DNA from: an uncultured Collinsella sp.
GTDB taxonomy: Bacteria; Actinomycetota; Coriobacteriia; Coriobacteriales; Coriobacteriaceae
Assembly (NCBI GenBank): GCA_902491765.1
Contig: CABUIY010000014.1
Span: forward strand, 1-53,792
Reading direction: 5' to 3'
DNA length: 53,792 nucleotides
The stretch's first letter is position 1, and every line of letters starts with the position of its first letter. The notes beneath the pieces are model-generated. The model did no database searches. It was not told the origin of the DNA and was given only the letters and a program-made list of their open reading frames with translations. The position numbers and the translations under genes are program-made. This document shows positions 41,215 through 50,240 of the stretch, in pieces.

Positions 41215-42213
41215 CTAGCGTGCCATGGCGTCGCGGCCGGCTTCGACGCGCTTGCGCTGGGCGGCGCGCTCCTCGCCGGTCAGACGCTCAAAGAGATGCC
41301 CGATAAGCGAGGCGAGTACCTGCTGAAACAGCGTTCCGCACATGACGGGAAACACGACTTCGCCCGGAAAGTACTGCGTGGCGATGACGGCGCCCGAAGA
41401 GATGTTACGCATGCCGCAGGTAAAGCACATGGTGGTCGTCTCGCTATATGGCAGATGCAGCGTATGGGCGACCAGAAAACCGACGACAAAGCCACTGATG
41501 GCGAAGACCAAAATAAAGAGGGCGACTTCCAAGCGCACCGCGTTCATGTGCAGCACGTACTCGCTCATGGCGGTGGAGTTGGAGGCGATAACGCCCATCA
41601 TCATGAATTTGCAGGCGGGCGAGAGCACGGGGGAGAGTTTTTCGTGCCCCCATCCGCGCGTGAGCTCGTTGATCACGATGCCGAGCACGGCGGGGATGGC
41701 GATCATAAAGGCCATGTCCTGCATCATGCTCGGCACATCGATCGAGACGGTGGCGCCCAGCAGGAGCTTGAGCGTGAGCGGAATCGTCACAGGGGAGATA
41801 ACCGAGGACGTCAGGATGATGGTGAGCGCGAGCGGGCCGTTGCCGCCGAACATGCTAATCCACATAAAGGCAGTGACCGCCACGGGTACGCTGTACTCGA
41901 GCACGATGCCGCAGACAAGGTTGGGATTGGAGCCAAAGAATAACGATCCCATGGCATAGGCCACGATGGGAATAAGCGCCGCCGAGACGAGCAGTGCCAA
42001 AATCAGGTGCAGGGGACGGCGGAACACCTCGGCTACCTGGTGGAAGGTGTTGCTGAGCGCACCCTGAAACGTCATAAAGGCGAAGAGGGCGGGAACAATG
42101 GGCTTGAGCACGCCAATCTGCTGGGGAAAGAGCACGCCGAGCGCCACGCAAATCGGAACGATGACCTGCATATGCCCCGCGAGGAACTTTCCCAGTCCAG
42201 TCCATTGCTTCAT
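41215..42213 (-). CDS. bile acid:sodium symporter (BASS) family protein
   Basis: A 332-residue membrane protein with about nine or ten spans. Blocks typical of BASS/SBF proteins are FMTFQGALSNTFHQV, VLEYSVPVAVTAFMWISMFGG, AIPAVLGIVINELTRG, and the discontinuous-helix region CFTCGMRNISSGAVIATQYF. Members move bile acids, pantoate, pyruvate or other organic anions with sodium; the name alone does not mean bile. The ATG has no strong SD visible. It is convergent with the GalT-like gene; a small stem (AGACT...AGTCT, 41187-41216) lies between them. Confidence 0.82.
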   Translation of the reverse strand: MKQWTGLGKFLAGHMQVIVPICVALGVLFPQQIGVLKPIVPALFAFMTFQGALSNTFHQVAEVFRRPLHLILALLVSAALIPIVAYAMGSLFFGSNPNLVCGIVLEYSVPVAVTAFMWISMFGGNGPLALTIILTSSVISPVTIPLTLKLLLGATVSIDVPSMMQDMAFMIAIPAVLGIVINELTRGWGHEKLSPVLSPACKFMMMGVIASNSTAMSEYVLHMNAVRLEVALFILVFAISGFVVGFLVAHTLHLPYSETTTMCFTCGMRNISSGAVIATQYFPGEVVFPVMCGTLFQQVLASLIGHLFERLTGEERAAQRKRVEAGRDAMAR

Positions 42214-42373
42214 ATGTCCCGTGACTCCCTTTATCCGCGAACTCGTTTGTATGGATATGCTAGACGCTCGTATGCGTCCGTGCGGCTGAAACGCTCGATT
42301 ATTTCGAGGCTATTACCGGCATCGTTTACCGAAACCGCGGCGTGCTGCGGCGATTTGCGTCCGCGCCGCACGG

Positions 42374-42379
42374 TATAAT
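42374..42379 (+). promoter_or_regulatory. -10 box of the recJ-helicase gene
   Basis: A consensus TATAAT lies 108 bases before the ATG, in the 274-base divergent gap. No consensus -35 is found at 16-18 bases upstream. Confidence 0.45.
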
Positions 42380-42487
42380 AAATCCGTTCAACAGATCTGC
42401 CTGCCGAAGCGGGCATACACAGAGGACTCATCGCTATGAACCGTGAGAGGTATCGCGGCGACCTGCCCCTATCGGGGGTGGGCGCCT

Positions 42488-45400
42488 ATGTCATCGCTTA
42501 AGACGACGCATCGCTGGGCGGTCGCTCAGCAAAACCCCGAGCTCGAAAAGGAGCTTTCGGCTGGTCTGGGCATTCCCGGGCTGGTGGCGCGCATTATGGT
42601 CGCGCACGGCATTGGCTCCATCAAAGAGGGCCAATTGTTTTTGACGCCTTCGCTCGATCGCGACTGGGCCGATCCACTCATTATCCCGGGCATGTCGGTC
42701 GTTGCCGACCGCGTCGAGCGTGCTATTCGCAACCACGAGCACATTGCAGTCTTTGGCGATTTTGACGTTGACGGTATTACGTCGACCTGCCTGTTGACCG
42801 AGGCGCTGCGCACGTTTGGCGCCGATGTCACGCCGTTTATTCCGCATCGCTTTGATGAGGGCTACGGTCTTTCGCGCGCGGCACTCGACCGCGTTAACGA
42901 GCTCGCTCGCCCCCAGCTGATCGTGACCGTCGATAACGGCATTGCCGCCAAGGAAGAGGTTTCCTATTTGGAGGACCTGGGGATCGATTTGGTGGTCACG
43001 GACCATCACGAGCCCTCCGACCAGGTGCCGCAGGGTGTGCCCCTGACCGACCCCAAGCTCGAGGACGAGGGCCCCTCGCGCGAGCTTGCCGGTGCTGGTG
43101 TGGCGCTCAAGCTGGTGCAAGTCCTGGGTGAGCGCCTGGGCAAGCCGTCGTATTGGCGTTCGCTAATCGAGGTCGCGGCGCTGGGCACCGTGTCCGACAT
43201 GATGCCGCTCACGCCCGAGAACCGCGCGCTGGTTGCCGAGGGCATCCAGCAGATGCGCGTAACCGCTCGCCCCGGCTATATCGCGCTTGCCGCGCTTGCC
43301 AAGGCGGACCTTTCGAGCATTACGGCGGATGGCCTGTCATTCTCGCTCATTCCCCGCTTAAACGCTGCCGGCCGCATGGCCGATCCCAAGCTGGCGCTCG
43401 ACCTGCTGCTTGCCCGCAATCCCATCGAAGCAAGCGCGCTGGCGGCTGAGCTCGAGGAAATCAACCGCCAGCGCCGTGAGATCGAGGCGGAGCTCACGCG
43501 CGATGCCATGGCAAAGGTCGAGGAGACCTATGACGGCGGGCGCGCGATCGTTGTGGGCGGCGAAGGCTGGCACGAGGGCGTCAAGGGCATCGTGGCAAGC
43601 CGTCTGACCAACCGCTATCACGTGCCGGCGCTGCTGTTCTCGATCGAGGACGGTATCGCGCGCGGCTCTGGTCGCTCGGTGGGCAAAGTTAACCTGTTTG
43701 ACGCCGTCGAGCGCTGTTCCGACCTGCTGATTCGTCGCGGCGGACATGCCGGTGCGGTGGGTGTGACCATCGAGGCATCCAAGCTCGATGAATTCCGTCG
43801 TCGCCTTTCCGCCGTGCTATCGGAGATTCCCGCTGAGGACTTTGAAGACATCGACGAGGTTGCCGCCACGGTCGACCTTTCCGAGCTGAATATCGAGACT
43901 ATAGAGCAGATTTCCCGCCTTGAGCCGTTTGGCCAGGGTAATAAGGTGCCGCTGCTGGCTGCCGAGGGCGTGACGATGTGCGATCGCGCCGTGGTGGGTA
44001 AGACCGGCGAGCACATGCGCTTTGTGGCGACCGATGGCGCCGCGAGCGTGCCGGCCATTATGTTCCGCGTGCCGCAAATCGATAAGCTCATCAACTGCGA
44101 TAGCGCTGTCGACTTGGTGTTTGAGGCCGTTGCCGAGCATTGGCAGGGGCGTGTGAAGCCCAAGCTCATGATCAAGGATGTTCTGGTCCGCGATACCACG
44201 CTGCCCGGCGTCGACGATCCGGCATGCGAGCTTCGTCGTGGCGTGCAGCCGGCGGATTCTGGCCTGCGCCTGGAGTCGCGCAAGCGCGAGACGCTCGCCC
44301 AGCTTTCCTATACCGAGCTCACGCGCTCGCTTATTCATAGCTTTATCGGCTCGAACCAGCCGCACCGCGCGCAGGTCGAGGCGCTCGATGCCCTGGCCGA
44401 TCACCAAAGTGTTCTGGCCGTTATGGGAACGGGGCGCGGCAAGTCGCTCATCTTCCATGTACATGCCGCGCGTGAGGCGGTGCTTCGCGGACGTGCGAGC
44501 ATCTTTGTCTATCCGCTGCGTGCGCTTGTTGCCGACCAGGCCTATCACCTCTCGTCGACGATGGCATCGCTTGGCATTGGCGTTGGCGTGCTGACCGGCG
44601 AGACCGTGGAGGCGGCGCGCGATGACGTGTTTGCCGGCTTGGCTTCGGGCCGTACCGGCATCGTGCTCACGACGCCCGAGTTCCTGTCTATCCACCGTGA
44701 CCGTTTCGCGCGTTCGGGCCGCATCGGCTTTGTCGTTATCGATGAGGCGCACCACGCCGGCCTTGCCAAGGGCGGCGACCGCAGCGCCTATCTTGACATG
44801 CCCGATATCCTCAAAGCCCTGGGCGACCCGGTCGTTATGGCTGCGACGGCCACCGCGACGGCTCCGGTTGTGGCCGAGCTTGCCCGCATGCTGCCGATCA
44901 CTCGCACGGTGGTCGACGAGACGGTGCGCGAGAACCTGCAGCTCGAGGACGACCGCGATCTTGCAAGTCGCGAGAACCGTTTGGTGTCGATTGTGGCGAC
45001 GGGGGAAAAGACCGTCATCTACGTCAATTCGCGCGACCAGTCCGTGGCGCTCGCCAAGACGTTGCGCAAGCGTGTGCCCGATTGCGCAACCCATATCGCG
45101 TTCTATAACGCGGGGCTTGCGCGTTCCGATCGCCGTCGCGTGGAGGAAGCATTCCGAGACGGCAGCCTCAGCTGCATCGTCTCGACATCTGCCTTTGGCG
45201 AGGGCGTCAACCTGCCCGATATCCGCCATGTCGTGCTCTATCACATGCCGTTTGGCGGCATTGAGTTTAACCAGATGAGCGGCCGTGCCGGTCGCGATGG
45301 CCAGCCCGCCGTGATCCATCTGCTCTATTCGTCGCGCGACGCCCGCATTAACGAGCGCCTACTCGACTGCTATGCGCCCGAGCGCGACGAGCTCGTCACG

Positions 45401-45775
45401 CTCTATCGCGCGCTGCAGACCATGTGGCGCTCCAACCGCGGCAAAACCGGGGACGATTCCTTTAGCGCGAGCGATATCGACATCGCGCAGATGTGCCTTG
45501 CCATCGATGCTCGCACGCCGGTCGACGAGCGTTCGGTGGAAAGCGGCCTGGGAATCTTCGAAGAGCTTGGTTTTTGTCGCGTTTCGGGGTTTGACGACAC
45601 CCGTCGCATCGCGATGGCCGAAAACCCCGGCCGCGTGCAATTGAGTAGGTCAATTCGCTATTTGGAGGGCTTGCGCTCGCGCATGGAGTTTTCGGCTTTC
45701 CGGAGCTGGGCGCTCGATTCGTGCGCTTCTGATATGCTAGCCAAAGTTAACCGCCCGATCGTACCGCGGGCCTAG
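42488..45775 (+). CDS. recJ: RecJ single-strand exonuclease fused to a RecQ-like helicase
   Basis: A protein of about 1095 residues, against roughly 570 for ordinary RecJ. The ATG at 42488 follows GGGGGTGGG. The N-terminal half is RecJ: AVFGDFDVDGITST (about 88-101), VVTDHHEP (about 170), the middle FSLIPRLNAAGRMADPKLAL, then RGGHAGAVGVTIE and an OB-like segment up to about 590. The C-terminal half is a superfamily 2 helicase: MGTGRGKSLIFHV (about 645), VVIDEAHHAG (about 748), AATATAT, and SGRAGRDGQPA. The order suits coupled unwinding and 5'-3' degradation in RecF-type repair, normally done by separate RecQ and RecJ. The frame is continuous with no sign of a sequencing join. Ends 15 bases before the rel gene. 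Confidence 0.92.
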   Translation: MSSLKTTHRWAVAQQNPELEKELSAGLGIPGLVARIMVAHGIGSIKEGQLFLTPSLDRDWADPLIIPGMSVVADRVERAIRNHEHIAVFGDFDVDGITSTCLLTEALRTFGADVTPFIPHRFDEGYGLSRAALDRVNELARPQLIVTVDNGIAAKEEVSYLEDLGIDLVVTDHHEPSDQVPQGVPLTDPKLEDEGPSRELAGAGVALKLVQVLGERLGKPSYWRSLIEVAALGTVSDMMPLTPENRALVAEGIQQMRVTARPGYIALAALAKADLSSITADGLSFSLIPRLNAAGRMADPKLALDLLLARNPIEASALAAELEEINRQRREIEAELTRDAMAKVEETYDGGRAIVVGGEGWHEGVKGIVASRLTNRYHVPALLFSIEDGIARGSGRSVGKVNLFDAVERCSDLLIRRGGHAGAVGVTIEASKLDEFRRRLSAVLSEIPAEDFEDIDEVAATVDLSELNIETIEQISRLEPFGQGNKVPLLAAEGVTMCDRAVVGKTGEHMRFVATDGAASVPAIMFRVPQIDKLINCDSAVDLVFEAVAEHWQGRVKPKLMIKDVLVRDTTLPGVDDPACELRRGVQPADSGLRLESRKRETLAQLSYTELTRSLIHSFIGSNQPHRAQVEALDALADHQSVLAVMGTGRGKSLIFHVHAAREAVLRGRASIFVYPLRALVADQAYHLSSTMASLGIGVGVLTGETVEAARDDVFAGLASGRTGIVLTTPEFLSIHRDRFARSGRIGFVVIDEAHHAGLAKGGDRSAYLDMPDILKALGDPVVMAATATATAPVVAELARMLPITRTVVDETVRENLQLEDDRDLASRENRLVSIVATGEKTVIYVNSRDQSVALAKTLRKRVPDCATHIAFYNAGLARSDRRRVEEAFRDGSLSCIVSTSAFGEGVNLPDIRHVVLYHMPFGGIEFNQMSGRAGRDGQPAVIHLLYSSRDARINERLLDCYAPERDELVTLYRALQTMWRSNRGKTGDDSFSASDIDIAQMCLAIDARTPVDERSVESGLGIFEELGFCRVSGFDDTRRIAMAENPGRVQLSRSIRYLEGLRSRMEFSAFRSWALDSCASDMLAKVNRPIVPRA

Positions 45776-45790
45776 GGGAAGGGGACCTCG

Positions 45791-48151
45791 ATGGATGCCG
45801 CAGCCCGTACCGCCCATGATTCCACCCTCCAGCCGTTTTCGGAGATGGAGCACTATAAGCATGCCGATGAGCTGCCGCCCGAGATTATGGCGGACAGCTA
45901 CGACAAGCTGGAGCGCCTGTGCCTCAAATATATGAATGAGGATGACTTCTCCAAGGTGGAGCAGGCCTACTGCTTTGCTGCCGAGAAGCATTGCAACCAA
46001 AAGCGGCGCTCGGGCGAGATGTACATTAACCATCCCGTCGAGGTTGCCATCATTTTGGCCGATCTCAAGATGGACTGCGATGTGGTGTGCGCCGCGCTGC
46101 TGCACGATACCGTCGAGGATACCGAGACCTCGCTCGCCGATGTTTCCGGCCTGTTTGGCGATACGGTGGCCGAGCTCGTCGATGGCGTGACCAAGCTCAC
46201 CAATATCGAAGTCGACAGCATGGACGAGAAGCAGGCGCTCACGCTGCGCAAGATGTTCCTCGCCATGTCCAAGGACATTCGCGTCATCATCGTTAAACTT
46301 GCCGACCGTCTGCACAACATGCGAACGCTGGCAGCCCTGCGCGAGGATCGTCGCCTGTTTAAGGCTCGCGAGACCATGGACGTGTACGCGCCCTTGGCCG
46401 ACCGCCTGGGCATGAGCTCTATTAAGTGGGAGCTCGAGGACCTGTCCTTCTTCTACCTGGAGCCCGATGCCTACCAGCGCATTGCGCGCATGGTGGCGGA
46501 GTCGCGCGAGGTCCGTGAGCGCTATCTGGCTGAGACCATCAAGACACTCACCGACGAGCTCAACCGCATTGGCCTGGAAGGCTTCCAGATCAACGGCCGT
46601 TCCAAGCACTATTGGTCCATCTACCAAAAGATGAAGCGCAAGGGCAAGGAATTCTCCGAGATCTACGACCTGGTGGCACTGCGCGTCATCACGCATTCGG
46701 TGCGCGATTGCTACTCCACGCTCGGCGCGGTGCATACGCTGTGGCACCCCATGCCCGGTCGCTTTAAAGACTATATCGCCATGCCCAAGGTCAATAACTA
46801 CCAGTCGCTCCACACGACGGTTATCGGCCCCACGGCCCGCCCACTCGAGATTCAGATTCGAACCTACGAGATGCATGAGCAGGCCGAGTACGGCATTGCC
46901 GCCCACTGGCTATATAAGAAGTCGGGCGGATCGTCTGCGTCTAAGACCAATGACGCTCAACGTTTGGACGACCAGATCAACTGGCTCAAGCATTCACTCG
47001 ATTGGGCTGCGTCTGATGAGATTACCGACGCCAAGGAATACCTGCATTCGCTGAAGGTTGACCTCTTCGATCAGGAGATCTTCGTCTTTACGCCCAAGGG
47101 TGAGGTCATGGCGCTTCGTGCCGGATCCACGCCGCTCGACTTTGCCTATGCCGTTCACACCGAGGTGGGAAACCATTGCGTCGGCGCCAAAATCAACGGT
47201 GCGGTGGCTCCGCTCACGCACGAGATTAAGACGGGTGACCGTGTCGAGATCCTGACGAACAAGAGTTCCAAGCCGTCGCGTGATTGGCTCAAGATCGTCA
47301 AGACGCCTTCGGCTAAGTCCAAGATCCGCCGCTATTTTGCCGCTGCGACCAAGGACGACGACGCTGCTGCTGGTCGCGATATGCTGGCCAAGGACCTGCG
47401 TAAGCGTGGCTATGGCATTTCTACGCCGCGTTCGACGCGTGCACTCAACGCCGTGGCGGAGCAGTTTAACTTCAAGCAGCTCGAGGACCTGTTTGCCGCC
47501 GTCGGCGCCGGCAAGGTTGCCCCGCGTGCTGTGGGCAATAAGGTCGAGCAAATCTTGGACCCCAAGCCCGAGGAACAGCTCACCAAGGCCGAGGCTATCG
47601 CCGAGGTCGTGAAGCAGCCCGCTCGCGGCTCCAACCGCAAGCCGCAAAAGCGCGGCAAGAGCGCCAGTAACGGCATTATCGTCAAGGGCGAGAGCAACAG
47701 CGGCCTGCTGGTCCGTCTGGCTCATTGCTGCAACCCCGTGACGGGCGACGACATCGTCGGCTTCATCACGCGCGGTCGTGGCGTTTCGGTGCATCGCGCC
47801 AACTGCCCTAACGTCAAGGGTCTTATGGAACATCCCGAGCGCATGATCGATGTGGAGTGGGACGGCGCTGCCGACACCCTCTTCCAGGTCGAGATCGTGG
47901 TCGAGTGCTTGGACCGTATGGGCCTGCTCAAGGATGTCACCATTGCCATTGGCGATGCGGGCGGCAATATCCTTTCTGCCGCCACGTCGACCAACCGCGA
48001 GGGTATTGCAACCCTGCGCTTTATGGTCGAGATCTCGGACGCGAGTGGTCTGGATCCGCTGCTGGCTTCCATCAGCAGTGTCGATTCGGTCTACGACGCT
48101 CGCCGTCTTATGCCCGGCGAAGGCGGAGCTCAGCTCAAGCGCCGTGTGTAG
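45791..48151 (+). CDS. rel: bifunctional (p)ppGpp synthetase/hydrolase, RelA/SpoT family
   Basis: A 786-residue long RSH protein. The HD hydrolase domain has HPVEVAIILADL (about 81) and LLHDTVEDTET (about 103), intact metal ligands, so hydrolysis is expected. The synthetase follows (YDLVALRVITHSVRDCY near 290, RFKDYIAMPKVNNYQSLHTT near 330). The TGS domain starts near 423 (IFVFTPKGEVMALRAGSTPL), the zinc-finger-like CC region is at LAHCCNPVTGDDIVGFITRG (about 645), and an ACT domain closes the protein. It controls the stringent response. The ATG has GAAGGGG upstream. Confidence 0.95.
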   Translation: MDAAARTAHDSTLQPFSEMEHYKHADELPPEIMADSYDKLERLCLKYMNEDDFSKVEQAYCFAAEKHCNQKRRSGEMYINHPVEVAIILADLKMDCDVVCAALLHDTVEDTETSLADVSGLFGDTVAELVDGVTKLTNIEVDSMDEKQALTLRKMFLAMSKDIRVIIVKLADRLHNMRTLAALREDRRLFKARETMDVYAPLADRLGMSSIKWELEDLSFFYLEPDAYQRIARMVAESREVRERYLAETIKTLTDELNRIGLEGFQINGRSKHYWSIYQKMKRKGKEFSEIYDLVALRVITHSVRDCYSTLGAVHTLWHPMPGRFKDYIAMPKVNNYQSLHTTVIGPTARPLEIQIRTYEMHEQAEYGIAAHWLYKKSGGSSASKTNDAQRLDDQINWLKHSLDWAASDEITDAKEYLHSLKVDLFDQEIFVFTPKGEVMALRAGSTPLDFAYAVHTEVGNHCVGAKINGAVAPLTHEIKTGDRVEILTNKSSKPSRDWLKIVKTPSAKSKIRRYFAAATKDDDAAAGRDMLAKDLRKRGYGISTPRSTRALNAVAEQFNFKQLEDLFAAVGAGKVAPRAVGNKVEQILDPKPEEQLTKAEAIAEVVKQPARGSNRKPQKRGKSASNGIIVKGESNSGLLVRLAHCCNPVTGDDIVGFITRGRGVSVHRANCPNVKGLMEHPERMIDVEWDGAADTLFQVEIVVECLDRMGLLKDVTIAIGDAGGNILSAATSTNREGIATLRFMVEISDASGLDPLLASISSVDSVYDARRLMPGEGGAQLKRRV

Positions 48152-48184
48152 GTGCGAGAGCCTCTCAGCATCATAGATATTGGT

Positions 48185-48222
48185 TACGTTCGAGGCATCG
48201 TTTGGTGCCTCGAACGTATTTT
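48185..48222 (+). terminator. intrinsic terminator after rel
   Basis: TACGTTCGAGGCA (48185-48197) pairs perfectly with TGCCTCGAACGTA (48206-48218), an 8-base loop, then TTTT. Confidence 0.8.
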
Positions 48223-48239
48223 AGAAGGAGGGTATGCGC

Positions 48240-48923
48240 ATGGGCGATATGACTTTGGACCTGACACCCCGAGGTGCGGCTTCGATTGAGGCGCTCGTCA
48301 ACGGCCCCATTCAGACCAACAGTTACGCCGTGATTTCGAATGACGAGTGCTTAATCGTCGATCCGGCGTGGGAGGGCGAGTGTCTTGTGGAGCATATCCG
48401 CACCGCGCATCCTGAGGTGCGCGTACTCGGCTCTGTCTGCACGCACGGTCATGCCGACCATGTTGGCGGGGTTGCCGGGGTTCGAGCTGTCGTTGGCGAC
48501 AGCGCGCTATATGAGTTGTGCGCTAAGGACGTGACGGTACCTCGCGCAAATATCGAGGAGCAGCGCGCCATGTGGGGTATCGAGACACCCGATCCGGGTG
48601 AGCCGACGCGTTTGCTTGCCGAGGGCGATACAATCGAGGTGGGCGACGTCTGCCTGCAGGTGATCGAGACGCCGGGGCATACGCCGGGCGGCATCGTCCT
48701 GTTCGCCGCGACCGAGCGGGGGAACATCGCCTTTGTGGGCGACACGCTTTTCCCGGGCAGCCACGGTCGTACCGATCTTTCCGGCGGTGACGAGGCGGCG
48801 ATTATGCGCTCGCTCTCCAAACTTGCCAAGATGCTTCCGCCCGATACCGTTTGCTTGACGGGCCATGGCGATTCGACCACGATGGCGCGCGAACTTATGC
48901 AGAACCCGTTTATGCAGATGTAG
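48240..48923 (+). CDS. metallo-beta-lactamase-fold hydrolase (glyoxalase II-like)
   Basis: A 227-residue MBL hydrolase. The ATG at 48240 sits eight bases after GGAGG, whereas one at 48234 is too close. Metal-binding motif THGHADHVGG (about 65-74), a further His in IETPGHTPGGIV, Asp in AFVGDTLFPGSHGRTDL, and the final LTGHGDSTT are all present. The build is that of small glyoxalase II-like enzymes that cleave thioesters such as S-lactoylglutathione analogues; the substrate here is not known. Confidence 0.88.
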   Translation: MGDMTLDLTPRGAASIEALVNGPIQTNSYAVISNDECLIVDPAWEGECLVEHIRTAHPEVRVLGSVCTHGHADHVGGVAGVRAVVGDSALYELCAKDVTVPRANIEEQRAMWGIETPDPGEPTRLLAEGDTIEVGDVCLQVIETPGHTPGGIVLFAATERGNIAFVGDTLFPGSHGRTDLSGGDEAAIMRSLSKLAKMLPPDTVCLTGHGDSTTMARELMQNPFMQM

Positions 48924-49071
48924 GCTCGAAGCCGTCGTCCGAACCACGAAGACCGCTCAATCGTCAAGCTATTTTCCCCAGTGGGTCGATTCTGTGGGGC
49001 AAACGGTCAAAATTTGTCCAATCGGATGGTATTCGTGAACAAACGAACGTTTATGCTCGGGTATGTCGTGG

Positions 49072-49077
49072 TAAAAT
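49072..49077 (+). promoter_or_regulatory. possible -10 box of the aldolase gene
   Basis: TAAAAT lies 40 bases before the aldolase ATG. The -35 position holds only a poor match. The rest of the 194-base gap after the MBL gene shows no gene. Confidence 0.3.
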
Positions 49078-49117
49078 CTCAGGCGTTATCGGAGCAACCT
49101 TACAGGAGGTTTCTTTT

Positions 49118-49984
49118 ATGCTCGTCAACGCAGCAGACATGCTCAAGAAGGCCGAGGCCGGCAAGTACGGTCTCGGTGCCTTCAACACCAACAACCTCGA
49201 GTGGACCCTGGCTATTCTCCAGGCCGCCGAGGAGGCCAAGTCTCCGCTGATCCTTCAGTGCACCGCTGGTGCCGCTAAGTGGATGGGCGGTTTCAAGGTC
49301 TGCGCCGACATGGTCAAGGCTGCCGTCGAGGCCACGGGCGTTACCGTTCCCGTCGCCCTTCACCTCGATCACGGTTCTTACGAGGACTGCTTCAAGTGCA
49401 TCGAGGCCGGCTTCACGTCCATCATGTATGACGGCTCTCACGAGGAGACCTTCCAGCTTAACCTCGACCGCACCAAGGAGCTCGTTGAGCTTGCCCACTC
49501 CAAGGGCATGTCCATCGAGGCCGAGGTCGGCGGCATCGGCGGCACCGAGGACGGCGTGACCTCCAGCGGCGAGCTCGCTGATCCTGCTGAGTGCAAGCAG
49601 ATTGCTGACCTGGGCGTCGACTTCCTCGCCTGCGGTATCGGCAACATCCACGGCGTGTACCCTGCCGACTGGGCTGGCCTTTCCTTCGAGCGCCTGGGCG
49701 AGATTAAGGCTCAGACCGGCGACCTGCCCCTCGTCCTGCACGGTGGCACCGGCATCCCCGAGGATCAGATCAAGAAGGCCATCTCCCTGGGTATCTCCAA
49801 GATCAACGTCAACACCGATCTGCAGCTCGTCTTCGCCAAGGGCGTTCGCGAGTATATCGAGGCTGGCAAGGATCAGCAGGGCAAGGGCTTTGACCCCCGC
49901 AAGCTCCTCAAGCCTGGTCGCGAGAACATCGTTGCCCGCACCAAGGAGCTCATGGAGGAGTTTGGCTCCGTCAACAAGGCGTAA
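49118..49984 (+). CDS. fba: class II fructose-bisphosphate aldolase
   Basis: A 288-residue zinc aldolase that splits fructose-1,6-bisphosphate in glycolysis. The ATG is fixed by CAGGAGG upstream, although the frame is open much further left. Hallmarks: GLGAFNTNNLEW at the N-terminus, ALHLDHGSYEDCFKCIEAGF with the catalytic Asp and zinc His, IEAEVGGIGGTEDGV, FLACGIGNIHGVYP, and LHGGTGIPEDQIKKAISLGI with a phosphate-binding Gly loop then INVNTDLQ. Codons are strongly biased, as expected for a highly expressed gene. A long hairpin follows. Confidence 0.96.
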   Translation: MLVNAADMLKKAEAGKYGLGAFNTNNLEWTLAILQAAEEAKSPLILQCTAGAAKWMGGFKVCADMVKAAVEATGVTVPVALHLDHGSYEDCFKCIEAGFTSIMYDGSHEETFQLNLDRTKELVELAHSKGMSIEAEVGGIGGTEDGVTSSGELADPAECKQIADLGVDFLACGIGNIHGVYPADWAGLSFERLGEIKAQTGDLPLVLHGGTGIPEDQIKKAISLGISKINVNTDLQLVFAKGVREYIEAGKDQQGKGFDPRKLLKPGRENIVARTKELMEEFGSVNKA

Positions 49985-50005
49985 GTAGCGGTTTAACTTC
50001 CCGCC

Positions 50006-50098
50006 GGAGGCCCCGTTCACCCTACGCTTTTCCCTTGCGCTCACCTGACTTTGCCAGAAGTCGCGCAATGGGAAAAGCTCCGGGTGAACGGGGCCTCC
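50006..50098 (+). terminator. long hairpin downstream of the aldolase gene
   Basis: A three-part stem: 17 perfect pairs (50006-50022 with 50082-50098), nine pairs (50026-50034 with 50070-50078) and six pairs (50035-50040 with 50063-50068), interrupted by a 3x3 internal loop and a bulge. The T-rich tail TTTGTT follows. It is unusually long for a terminator and may also stabilise the abundant aldolase mRNA, or be a repetitive palindrome. Confidence 0.7.
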
Positions 50099-50240
50099 TT
50101 TGTTAACTCGCTACAGGGTTACTGGGCTGAATTCATTTTTTTGACTACCGTTCGGCGGTGTTGATGGCTCCCTTGTTGGGGCTTTCTTTTTTATCTCGCT
50201 ACAATGGACTTCAAGCGTTCTAGTGACTTGGAGTTTTAGT

